Source of the DNA: a bacterium
GTDB taxonomy: Bacteria; Bacillota_I; Bacilli_A; RF39; UBA660
DNA: 44,159 bases
Assembly: GCA_029100545.1 (NCBI GenBank)
Contig: JAQXPH010000032.1
Coordinates: 1 to 44,159 of the forward strand
Reading direction: 5' to 3'
Made by a program: the position numbers and the translations under genes. Of the stretch, positions 36,410 to 44,159 are shown piece by piece. Position 1 is the stretch's first letter. Each line of letters starts with the position of its first letter. Under the pieces are notes generated by a model. It saw only the letters and a list, made by a program, of their open reading frames with translations. It was not told the origin of the DNA and searched no databases.

Positions 36410-37006
36410 GTGGCAAAAGAAGTCGTAAAGAGAATTAAACTACAACTTGAAGCAGGAAAAGCTACACCAGCTCCACCAGTTGGAACTGTATTAGGACCTG
36501 CAGGAGTTAATTTACAAGATTTTTGTTCTAAATTTAATGATGCAACTCGTGATAAAATGGGCGATGTTGTTCCTTGTGAAATATCAATTTATGATGATCG
36601 TTCATTTGATTTCGTTCTTAAAACTCCACCAGCTGCATTCTTAATAAAAAAAGCAGCTAAGTTACAAAAAGCTAGTAGTAAAGGTGCTAATGAAATCGTT
36701 GCTACAATTTCAAAAGAAGATTTAAGAAAAATTGCTGAAACTAAATTACCTGATCTTAATGCGTATGATATTGATAGTGCAATGAAGATTATTGAAGGTA
36801 CTGCAAGAAATATGGGTGTTGCTATAAAAGGAGTAAATGACGCTGAACTTGCAGAACAAGCTGCAGAAGCAAAAGCAGAAGAAATTGAAAGAGCAAAAAG
36901 AGATGCAGAACTTGCTGAAATGGAAGCAGAAGCTAAAGAAGAAAGTAATGCATCTGAAGTTGAAGTTATTGGTTCAAAAGATAACGAAGAAACTGAAGAA
37001 AATTAA
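36410..37006 (+). CDS. rplK: 50S ribosomal protein L11, with long acidic C-terminal extension
   Basis: GTG start at 36410: (M)AKEVVKRIKLQLEAGKATPAPPVGTVLGPAGVNLQDFC; AMKIIEGTARNMGV. Confidence 0.97.
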   Translation: MAKEVVKRIKLQLEAGKATPAPPVGTVLGPAGVNLQDFCSKFNDATRDKMGDVVPCEISIYDDRSFDFVLKTPPAAFLIKKAAKLQKASSKGANEIVATISKEDLRKIAETKLPDLNAYDIDSAMKIIEGTARNMGVAIKGVNDAELAEQAAEAKAEEIERAKRDAELAEMEAEAKEESNASEVEVIGSKDNEETEEN

Positions 37007-37052
37007 TAATATAATAAATTATCCGCTAATAAACCACAGTTAGGAGGAAAAT

Positions 37053-37751
37053 ATGAAAAAGTTTGGAAAAAAATATGTGGAAGCATCTAAAAATGTTGAT
37101 AAATCTAAATTATATTCAGTTGAAGATGCAGTTAAACTTGTTAAAGAAACATCTGTTACTAAATTCGATAGTACTATAGATGTAGCAATAAAACTAAATG
37201 TTGATCCCAAAAAAGCTGATCAAATGCTTCGTGGATCATTAGTTTTACCAAACGGAACTGGTAAAACTAAAAAAATACTAGTTTTAGCTAAAGGTGAACA
37301 AGCTAATATTGCAAAAGACTTAGGAGCTGATTATGTTGGAGATAAAGATTTAATAGACAAAATTAAAACTGAGAATTGGTTTGATTTTGATATTATAGTT
37401 GCTACTCCAGAAATGATGCCTGAAGTTGGTAAAATTGGTAATATTTTAGGCCCAAGAGGTTTAATGCCAAATCCAAAAACTGGTACCGTAACACCTAAAG
37501 TTGAAAATGTAATCAAAGATATTAAAAAAGGTATGATTGAATATAGAACTGATAGCTATGGTAATATTCATACTGTAGTTGGAAAAGTATCATTTGCTGA
37601 AAATGCACTTGAAGAAAATTTAAAATATATTGTTTCTACTATTGCTAAAACTAAACCTACTTCAGTAAAAGGAACATTTATTCAAGGTATTAGTATATCT
37701 TCTACAATGGGCCCAGGAATTAAAGTAGATAAAAATTCTTTTGACATTTAG
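37053..37751 (+). CDS. rplA: 50S ribosomal protein L1
   Basis: GKKYVEASKNVDKSKLYSVEDAVKLVKE; LGPRGLMPNPKTGTVT; SSTMGPGIKVD. Confidence 0.98.
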   Translation: MKKFGKKYVEASKNVDKSKLYSVEDAVKLVKETSVTKFDSTIDVAIKLNVDPKKADQMLRGSLVLPNGTGKTKKILVLAKGEQANIAKDLGADYVGDKDLIDKIKTENWFDFDIIVATPEMMPEVGKIGNILGPRGLMPNPKTGTVTPKVENVIKDIKKGMIEYRTDSYGNIHTVVGKVSFAENALEENLKYIVSTIAKTKPTSVKGTFIQGISISSTMGPGIKVDKNSFDI

Positions 37752-37774
37752 TAAGAAATAAAATATAATATAGA

Positions 37775-37881
37775 TTAGAAAAAACGAAGAGCCAAAGACA
37801 GTAGGTGTTGTAAGACTTAATTTCCTACCGAGGGGAAAGTTAACTTTTAATATAAACTTCCCCATGGGAAGTTTTTTCTAA
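37775..37881 (+). promoter_or_regulatory. L10 leader (rplJL autoregulatory RNA) with terminator hairpin
   Basis: gccaaagacagtaggtgttgtaagacttaatttcctaccgagg matches the L10 leader core; hairpin aaacttccc-cat-gggaagttt followed by T run at 37854-37877. Confidence 0.92.
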
Positions 37882-37900
37882 AATAAAATAAGGAGGAAAA

Positions 37901-38401
37901 ATGGCAAGCGAAAAAATTCTAAATGAGAAGAAACAAATTGTAAGTGAAATTGTTGATAAAATTAAAAACAGTGAATCTGTTATATTATTTCAATATCAAG
38001 GGCTTACTGTAAGTGAACTTACTGAACTTAGAAATAAACTAAAAGAAGTAAATAGTGAAGTTAGAGTATATAAAAATACTATGTTAAAACTTGCATGTGA
38101 TGAACTTAATATTAATATTGATGATTTCCTTGAAGGACCAAATGCTATTTTATTTGGAACTGATTTATTAGAACCAGTTAAAATTATTTCAAATTATGCT
38201 AAAGACCATAATAAATTAGACATTCGTGTTGGTATTTTAAGTGGTAATGTTGCAGAAAAAGATGTAATTAAAGAATACGCATCAATCCCATCAAGAGAAG
38301 GATTATTAACAATGCTTGCAAGTGGAATGATTGCTTATGTAAGAGATTTAAGTATTGCACTTAATCTTTATGCCGAAAAAATGGAAGGAGAGGAAAAATA
38401 A
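37901..38401 (+). CDS. rplJ: 50S ribosomal protein L10
   Basis: KKQIVSEIVDKIKNSESVILFQYQGLTVSELTELRNKLKEVNSEVRVYKNTMLKLA. Confidence 0.97.
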   Translation: MASEKILNEKKQIVSEIVDKIKNSESVILFQYQGLTVSELTELRNKLKEVNSEVRVYKNTMLKLACDELNINIDDFLEGPNAILFGTDLLEPVKIISNYAKDHNKLDIRVGILSGNVAEKDVIKEYASIPSREGLLTMLASGMIAYVRDLSIALNLYAEKMEGEEK

Positions 38402-38766
38402 TGGCAAAATTAACAAAAGATGAATTTATTAGTTCATTAAAGGAAATGACTATTCTTGAAGTTAAAGAATTAGTTGATGCAATGAAAGAAGAATTTGGTA
38501 TTGATCCAACTGCTGTAGCAGTAGCAGCTGCTCCTGCTGAAGCTAAAGAAGAAGGACCAAGTACTAAAACAGTTGTATTAAAATCTGCTGGTGGAAATAA
38601 AATTGCAGTTATTAAAATCATTAAAGAACTTACAGGTTTAGGATTAGTTGAAGCTAAAGCTTTAGCAGATAAAGGTGGAAATATTAAAGAAAATATTCCT
38701 GCTGCAGATGCTGAAAGTATTAAAGCACAATTAACTGAAGCTGGCGCTGAAGTTGAATTAGCGTAA
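38401..38766 (+). CDS. rplL: 50S ribosomal protein L7/L12
   Basis: KLTKDEFISSLKEMTILEVKELVDAMKEEFGI; LTGLGLVEAKALAD. Confidence 0.98.
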   Translation: MAKLTKDEFISSLKEMTILEVKELVDAMKEEFGIDPTAVAVAAAPAEAKEEGPSTKTVVLKSAGGNKIAVIKIIKELTGLGLVEAKALADKGGNIKENIPAADAESIKAQLTEAGAEVELA

Positions 38767-38768
38767 AT

Positions 38769-38794
38769 AAAAAAGGCTTAGATGCCTTTTTTTA
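38769..38794 (+). terminator. Terminator after rplL
   Basis: AAAAAGGC-TTAGAT-GCCTTTTTTT. Confidence 0.8.
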
Positions 38795-38841
38795 TTGAAA
38801 TAATTTGCTAATTATTTTATACTAATATTGGTGGTTAATAA

Positions 38842-39144
38842 ATGGAAAATGATAACAAATTAAAAAAAGTTATTAGTATAAAAAGATTATTATTAATAAT
38901 TTTGGCTTTAATTTTAATATGGTTTGGTTTTACATCATATGAATATTATCGTGTTAAAACAGATAAAAAACCACTTATTTGTCTTAACAAAAAGGAAATA
39001 AATGAAAATGATAATGAAAAATCTACGATGTGTTATGGTTTGTTTTATAAATATAAGGAATATTATTATAAAAAATCTGGTAGTATAACAGGAAGAGAAT
39101 TTGCTTTATTTTTTATGGCAATGGATCGAAATAATGATTGGTAG
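38842..39144 (+). CDS. Small single-pass membrane protein, unknown
   Basis: TM RLLLIILALILIWFGFTSYEYY; ectodomain LICLNKKEINENDNEKSTMCYGLFYKYKEYYYKKSG. Confidence 0.65.
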   Translation: MENDNKLKKVISIKRLLLIILALILIWFGFTSYEYYRVKTDKKPLICLNKKEINENDNEKSTMCYGLFYKYKEYYYKKSGSITGREFALFFMAMDRNNDW

Positions 39145-39151
39145 GTAGCAA

Positions 39152-39505
39152 ATGAAATTAAATAATAAAGGATGGGGTCTTAATACTTTATTAATTATTA
39201 GTGCTTGTTTATTTTTGTTTTTACTTATAGCAGCATATTATATTTATGTTTTATATGGCTCGTTTAATAATAATAATTATTATAAAGTACTTGAAGAAAA
39301 ATTAGTTGATAGTGCTAAAAAATATAATTCTAAAAGTAAAATTAGTTATAATAAATTAAAAGAGTTAGGATATATTAACAATTTAAAAGATGAAAACAAT
39401 AATGAATGTGATGGTTATGTATCATACGATAATAATACATATACAGCATATATTAATTGTGAAAATTATATTACAGATGGATATTATGCAAATAAAAATA
39501 AGTAA
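39152..39505 (+). CDS. Small pseudopilin-like membrane protein, unknown
   Basis: KLNNKGWGLNTLLIISACLFLFLLIAAYYIYVLY (short basic N-term, KGxGL, hydrophobic helix), ectodomain YNKLKELGYINNLKDENNNECDGYVSYDNNTYTAYINC. Confidence 0.6.
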   Translation: MKLNNKGWGLNTLLIISACLFLFLLIAAYYIYVLYGSFNNNNYYKVLEEKLVDSAKKYNSKSKISYNKLKELGYINNLKDENNNECDGYVSYDNNTYTAYINCENYITDGYYANKNK

Positions 39506-39530
39506 ATTATTAAAAAAATGTATTTTATTG

Positions 39531-39560
39531 TTGACTTTAAGCATATAAATTTGATATATT
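39531..39560 (+). promoter_or_regulatory. Promoter TTGACT-N18-TATATT for the str operon
   Basis: -35 at 39531-39536, -10 at 39555-39560. Confidence 0.6.
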
Positions 39561-39578
39561 AATTATGCGTTTTTATTG

Positions 39579-39634
39579 GGTTCTATGTTAATTAGAACCT
39601 AATTTAATAAGAATTATGATACACCAGGATGTGT
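39579..39634 (+). promoter_or_regulatory. Candidate rpsL leader with two hairpins
   Basis: GGTTCT-atgttaatt-AGAACC (39579-39599) and ACAC-caggat-GTGT (39621-39634), no T run, just before SD aaaggagg. Confidence 0.4.
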
Positions 39635-39658
39635 GTTAATGAAAGGAGGAAAAAGTAG

Positions 39659-40066
39659 ATGCCAACAATTAATCAACTTGTTAAGAAAAATCGTAGTAAA
39701 AAAACTAGAAAAAGTAAGAGCCCAGTTTTAAATGTCGGATTTAATACAATTGAAAGAAAACAAACTAATGACAAAAGTCCACAAAAAAGAGGTGTTTGTA
39801 CTAGAGTAGGTACAAAAACTCCTAAAAAACCAAACTCTGCTTTAAGAAAGTATGCACGTGTTAGACTTTCAAATGGTAAAGAGATTGATGCTTATATACC
39901 AGGTGAAGGACATAACTTACAAGAACATAGTGTTGTTTTAGTACGTGGTGGTCGTGTTAAAGACTTAATTGGTGTTAGATATCATATTGTTCGTGGAACT
40001 CTTGATACTCGTGGAGTTGAAGATCGTAAACAAGGTAGAAGTAAATACGGTACAAAGAAAAAATAA
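39659..40066 (+). CDS. rpsL: 30S ribosomal protein S12
   Basis: [54 protein letters not shown]. Confidence 0.98.
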   Translation: MPTINQLVKKNRSKKTRKSKSPVLNVGFNTIERKQTNDKSPQKRGVCTRVGTKTPKKPNSALRKYARVRLSNGKEIDAYIPGEGHNLQEHSVVLVRGGRVKDLIGVRYHIVRGTLDTRGVEDRKQGRSKYGTKKK

Positions 40067-40090
40067 TAATTAGAAAGAAGGAGAGAAAAT

Positions 40091-40558
40091 ATGCGTAAGA
40101 AAAGAGCAGTTAAAAGAGATGTCCTTCCAGATCCAGTGTATAATTCAAAGGTTGTAACTAAACTTATTAATACAATTATGCAAGATGGAAAAAAAGGAAC
40201 AGCTCAAACTATTTTATATGATGCTTTTAATATAATAAAAAAAGAAACTAATCAAGATCCTTTAGAAGTATATAATAAAGCATTGGAAAATATTAAACCA
40301 GCTCTAGAAGTAAAATCAAGAAGAGTTGGTGGAAGTAATTACCAAGTTCCAATCGAAGTATCTGATGATAGAAGTCAAGCTTTAGCTTTACGTTGGCTTG
40401 TTAATTATGCAAAATTAAGAAATGGAAAGGGTATGGCTATTAATTTAGCAAGTGAAATAATGGATGCTGCTAATGGTATTGGTGGCGCTGTTAAGAAAAG
40501 AGAAGATACTCATAAAATGGCTGAAGCAAATAAAGCATTTGCTCATTATAGATGGTAG
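40091..40558 (+). CDS. rpsG: 30S ribosomal protein S7
   Basis: [46 protein letters not shown]. Confidence 0.98.
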   Translation: MRKKRAVKRDVLPDPVYNSKVVTKLINTIMQDGKKGTAQTILYDAFNIIKKETNQDPLEVYNKALENIKPALEVKSRRVGGSNYQVPIEVSDDRSQALALRWLVNYAKLRNGKGMAINLASEIMDAANGIGGAVKKREDTHKMAEANKAFAHYRW

Positions 40559-40563
40559 GAAAT

Positions 40564-42636
40564 ATGGCAAGAGATGTTTCGTTAGATAAAACTAGAAATA
40601 TTGGTATAATGGCTCATATAGATGCTGGTAAAACAACATTTACAGAAAGAGTTTTATATCATACAGGAAAAATTCATAAAATTGGTGAAACCCATGATGG
40701 TGAAAGCCAAATGGACTGGATGGATCAAGAAAAAGAAAGAGGTATTACAATTACATCTGCTGCTACAACAGCACATTGGAAGGGATATCGTTTAAATATT
40801 ATTGATACTCCAGGCCACGTAGATTTTACCATTGAAGTTGAAAGAAGTTTAAGAGTATTAGATGGTGCTGTTACTGTTCTTGATGCTCAAAATGGTGTTG
40901 AACCTCAAACTGAAACAGTTTGGCGTCAAGCAACTGAATTTAATGTACCTCGTCTTGTTTTTGCAAATAAGATGGATAAATTAGGTGCAAATTATGAATA
41001 TAGTCTTGATACAATCAAAAAAAGATTAGGCGTTAATGCTAAACCAATTGCATGGCCTATTGGTGCTGAATCTAATTTTAAAGGTATTGTTGATATTTTA
41101 AATAGAAAAGCATATATTTTTGATGGTTCTGCTGAAGAAAATTATACTGAATCTGATATTCCAGAAGATTTAAAAGATTTAATTGAGGAAAAAAGAACTG
41201 AATTAATTGAAGCTGTTGCTGAATTTGATGACGAACTTATGGAAAAATATCTTGAAGGTGAAGAAGTTTCTGTTGATTTAATAAAAAAAGCAATAAGAAA
41301 AGGAACTTTAGCTGTTAAATTTTTCCCAGTTACTGTAGGTAGTGCAAAAGCAAATATGGGTGTAAAATTTGCTTTAGATGCAGTTATTGATTATCTACCA
41401 AGTCCTCTTGATATTGGTGCAACAGAATGTGTTGATAAAAATGGAAAAGATGTATTTAGAAAAGCAGATGATAATGAACCATTTACAGCATTAGCATTTA
41501 AAGTAATGACAGATCCATTTGTTGGAACTTTAACATTCTTCAGAGTTTATTCAGGAAAACTTCAAAGTGGAAGTTATGTATTAAACTCTACAAAAGGTGA
41601 AAAAGAAAGAATTGGACGTATTTTACAAATGCATGCACACACAAGAAAAGAAATTGATTGTGTTTATGCAGGAGAAATTGCTGCTGCTGTTGGTCTTAAA
41701 GATACAACTACTGCTGATACATTATGTGATGAAAAAAATCCAGTTGTTTTAAAAGGAATGGAAATTCCAGAACCAGTTATTGACCTTGCAATTGAACCTA
41801 AAAGTAAAGCAGATCAAGATAAAATGGCTTTAGCTTTACAAAAACTTGCTGGAGAAGATCCATCATTTAAATACCATACAGATCATGAAACTGGTCAAAC
41901 TGTTATAAGTGGTATGGGTGAACTTCACTTAGATGTTCTTGTTGAAAGAATGAGAAGAGAATTTAATGTAGATTGTAATGTTGGTAAACCACAAGTTGCT
42001 TATCGTGAAACAATTACTCAAATGGGTGAATGTGAAGGTAAGTATATAAAACAATCTGGTGGACGTGGACAATATGGTCATGTATGGGTTAAATTTGAAC
42101 CAAATCCAAATAATGGTTATGAATTTGTTGACGCTATTGTTGGTGGTGTTGTACCAAGAGAATATATTCCTGTAACTGACAAAGGATTACAAGAAGCTAT
42201 GGCTGGTGGTATTTTAGCAGGTTATCCAATGGTAGATGTTAAAGCAACATTATTTGATGGTTCTTATCATGATGTAGACTCATCTGAAATGGCATTTAAA
42301 ATTGCTGCATCAATGGCTTTAAAAGAAGCTAAAAATAAATGTAAACCTGTACTTCTTGAACCAATTATGAAAGTAGAAGTAGTTGTTCCAGAAGAATATT
42401 TAGGAAATGTTATGGGAGACCTTACATCAAGAAGAGGAAAACCTATGGGTAATGAATCAAGAGGAAATGCTCTTTCAATTCAAGCAATGGTTCCACTTGC
42501 TGAAATGTTTGGTTATGCTACTTCATTAAGAAGTAATACTCAAGGAAGAGGTACATTTACAATGTTTATGGACCACTATGAAGAGGTCCCAAAATCAATC
42601 GCTGAAGATATAATAAAGAAAAACAGCGTTAATTAA
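40564..42636 (+). CDS. fusA: Elongation factor G
   Basis: Start refined to [56 protein letters not shown]. Confidence 0.98.
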   Translation: MARDVSLDKTRNIGIMAHIDAGKTTFTERVLYHTGKIHKIGETHDGESQMDWMDQEKERGITITSAATTAHWKGYRLNIIDTPGHVDFTIEVERSLRVLDGAVTVLDAQNGVEPQTETVWRQATEFNVPRLVFANKMDKLGANYEYSLDTIKKRLGVNAKPIAWPIGAESNFKGIVDILNRKAYIFDGSAEENYTESDIPEDLKDLIEEKRTELIEAVAEFDDELMEKYLEGEEVSVDLIKKAIRKGTLAVKFFPVTVGSAKANMGVKFALDAVIDYLPSPLDIGATECVDKNGKDVFRKADDNEPFTALAFKVMTDPFVGTLTFFRVYSGKLQSGSYVLNSTKGEKERIGRILQMHAHTRKEIDCVYAGEIAAAVGLKDTTTADTLCDEKNPVVLKGMEIPEPVIDLAIEPKSKADQDKMALALQKLAGEDPSFKYHTDHETGQTVISGMGELHLDVLVERMRREFNVDCNVGKPQVAYRETITQMGECEGKYIKQSGGRGQYGHVWVKFEPNPNNGYEFVDAIVGGVVPREYIPVTDKGLQEAMAGGILAGYPMVDVKATLFDGSYHDVDSSEMAFKIAASMALKEAKNKCKPVLLEPIMKVEVVVPEEYLGNVMGDLTSRRGKPMGNESRGNALSIQAMVPLAEMFGYATSLRSNTQGRGTFTMFMDHYEEVPKSIAEDIIKKNSVN

Positions 42637-42701
42637 AATAATACTTGAAATTTATTCAAGCATTAGATAAAATATAATAGTAGAAAAGGAGGAAATATTA
42701 T

Positions 42702-43868
42702 ATGGCAAGAGAAAAATTTGATCGTTCAAAAGAACACGTTAATATTGGTACAATTGGTCACGTTGACCATGGTAAAACTACATTAACTGCTGCGATCACT
42801 AAATATTTTGGAACATTTGTTGACTATGCAGATATCGATAAAGCTCCAGAAGAAAGAGAAAGAGGTATTACTATTAATACTGCACACGTTGAGTATCAAA
42901 CTGAAAAACGTCATTATGCTCACGTTGATTGTCCTGGACACGCTGACTATGTTAAAAACATGATCACTGGTGCTGCTCAAATGGATGGTGCTATATTAGT
43001 TGTATCAGCAGCTGATGGACCTATGCCTCAAACAAGAGAGCATATCCTACTTGCAAGACAAGTTGGTGTACCTAAAATTGTTGTTTTCATGAATAAATGT
43101 GATCAAGTTGATGATCCAGAATTACTTGATTTAGTAGAAATGGAAATCAGAGAATTATTAGGAGAATATGATTACGATACTGAATGCCCTATTATTAGAG
43201 GTTCAGCACTTAAAGCTCTTGAAGGAGATCCTGATGGAGAAAAAGCTATTCGTGATTTAATGGCTGCTGTTGATGAATATATTCCATCACCAGTTCGTGA
43301 TAACGATAAACCATTCCTAATGAGTATCGAAGATGTATTTACTATTTCAGGAAGAGGAACAGTTGTTACTGGCCGTGTAGAACGTGGTATTCTAAAACTT
43401 AACGACGAAGTTGAAATTGTTGGTCTTAGACCTACTCAAAAATCAGTTGTTACAGGAATAGAAATGTTTAGAAAAACATTAGACTTTGCTGAAGCTGGAG
43501 ATAATGCTGGAGTTTTACTTCGTGGTATTTCTAGAGATGATGTTGAACGTGGACAAGTATTAGCTAAACCAGGAAGCGTTACACCTCATCATAAATTTAA
43601 AGCACAAGTTTATGTTTTATCTAAAGAAGAAGGTGGACGTCATACTCCATTCTTTGCAAACTACAGACCACAATTCTATTTCAGAACTACAGATGTAACA
43701 GGTGTTATTGAATTACCTGCTGGAGTAGATATGGTAATGCCAGGAGATAATGTTGAAATTACAGTTGACTTAATTCACCCAATCGCAATCGAAAACGGAA
43801 CTAAGTTCTCAATTCGTGAAGGTGGACGTACAGTTGGTGCTGGTAACGTTTCAGAAATTATTGAATAA
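42702..43868 (+). CDS. tuf: Elongation factor Tu
   Basis: [61 protein letters not shown]. Confidence 0.99.
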   Translation: MAREKFDRSKEHVNIGTIGHVDHGKTTLTAAITKYFGTFVDYADIDKAPEERERGITINTAHVEYQTEKRHYAHVDCPGHADYVKNMITGAAQMDGAILVVSAADGPMPQTREHILLARQVGVPKIVVFMNKCDQVDDPELLDLVEMEIRELLGEYDYDTECPIIRGSALKALEGDPDGEKAIRDLMAAVDEYIPSPVRDNDKPFLMSIEDVFTISGRGTVVTGRVERGILKLNDEVEIVGLRPTQKSVVTGIEMFRKTLDFAEAGDNAGVLLRGISRDDVERGQVLAKPGSVTPHHKFKAQVYVLSKEEGGRHTPFFANYRPQFYFRTTDVTGVIELPAGVDMVMPGDNVEITVDLIHPIAIENGTKFSIREGGRTVGAGNVSEIIE

Positions 43869-43880
43869 TATTACAAATAA

Positions 43881-43912
43881 AATAAGAGTTCAAATTGAAC
43901 TCTTATTTTTTT
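43881..43912. terminator. Bidirectional terminator between tuf and the convergent FemAB gene
   Basis: AATAAGAGTTCAA/TTGAACTCTTATT near-perfect palindrome then T run; overlaps the FemAB stop. Confidence 0.85.
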
Positions 43913-44157
43913 GCTTCTTTTAAACTGTATTTATCTTTAGTATTTCTATACAATGCATACATTGGTTTATTAACAATTAGATTGAATTCTCCAATATATT
44001 CTATAGCTTTACTATTATATCCTAATTTTGCTTCATTCAAACCTTTATACTTATTATTATCAGTGAAGTCTCCAGAAATAGCATTTAAATCAAAATATTC
44101 AATACCACTTTTAGCATATTTTTCTATAATTTTCCATTTCATTAAATAACCAGCACA
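43903..44157 (-). CDS. FemA/B-family lipid II aminoacyltransferase, C-terminal part; 5' end off window
   Basis: Frame open to window end (CAGYLMKWKIIEKYAKSGIEYFDLNAISGDFTDNNKYKGLNEAKLGYNSKAIEYIGEFNLIVN), FemAB C-terminal signature. Confidence 0.85.
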   Translation of the reverse strand, partial: CAGYLMKWKIIEKYAKSGIEYFDLNAISGDFTDNNKYKGLNEAKLGYNSKAIEYIGEFNLIVNKPMYALYRNTKDKYSLKEAKK

Positions 44158-44159
44158 TA

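Noticed and set aside
36837-37043. Plus-strand 68-aa Lys/Gln-rich ORF
   Set aside because: +1 frame of the acidic rplK tail; low complexity.
42637-42701. CTTGAA-ATTTA-TTCAAG hairpin between fusA and tuf as a terminator
   Set aside because: Short AT-rich stem with no T run; at most a processing site.
42783-42980. 65-aa minus-strand ORF in tuf
   Set aside because: Antisense shadow of the highly conserved EF-Tu gene.
1-44159. Anti-phage defence island, CRISPR-Cas or secondary metabolite cluster
   Set aside because: No nuclease/helicase/methylase defence genes, cas genes or NRPS/RiPP genes recognised; mostly housekeeping content.

Overview
AT-rich bacterial chromosomal window, probably from a low-GC Firmicutes/Bacilli-type gut lineage. 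TGA ends many ORFs (walJ, the amino-acid ABC permease, ftsX), so the code looks like table 11, not the Mycoplasma table 4. Left to right: the 3' part of an IS3-family element; a CotF-like spore-coat gene pair; a DNA-deoxyinosine-glycosylase-like gene; rpsF-ssb-rpsR-rplI-dnaB, a LysM/G5/M23 protein, walJ-rlmH-ung; a minus-strand block (LemA-like, FemAB, SpoVB/MurJ-type flippase); an MBL hydrolase convergent with gerQ; yitT; a polar amino-acid ABC transporter followed by a complete arginine deiminase pathway (arcA-argF/arcB-arcC-YfcC-type arcD); ftsE-ftsX-M23 hydrolase-lipoprotein; a membrane-anchored acidic Cys-rich DxDxDG repeat protein followed by a SipW-like (S26B) signal peptidase; an SDF symporter; rubrerythrin; T-box-pheS-pheT; a TetR regulator; an extracytoplasmic CPYC thioredoxin-fold protein; an Ig-like surface protein; murE; rplK-rplA, L10 leader, rplJ-rplL; two small membrane/pseudopilin-like ORFs; rpsL-rpsG-fusA-tuf; and a partial FemAB gene. 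The best candidate for an undescribed system is the 12-residue DxDxDGxxDxNI / CxxxC ladder protein with a C-terminal TasA/camelysin-like region, coupled to a SipW-like peptidase (24027-26724). Other notable points: no rpoBC between rplL and rpsL; a GerQ whose N-terminus lacks lysine; SD sequestration in front of rpsF; and a long-range helix in the L10 leader. All calls come from reading the sequence; no database search was run.
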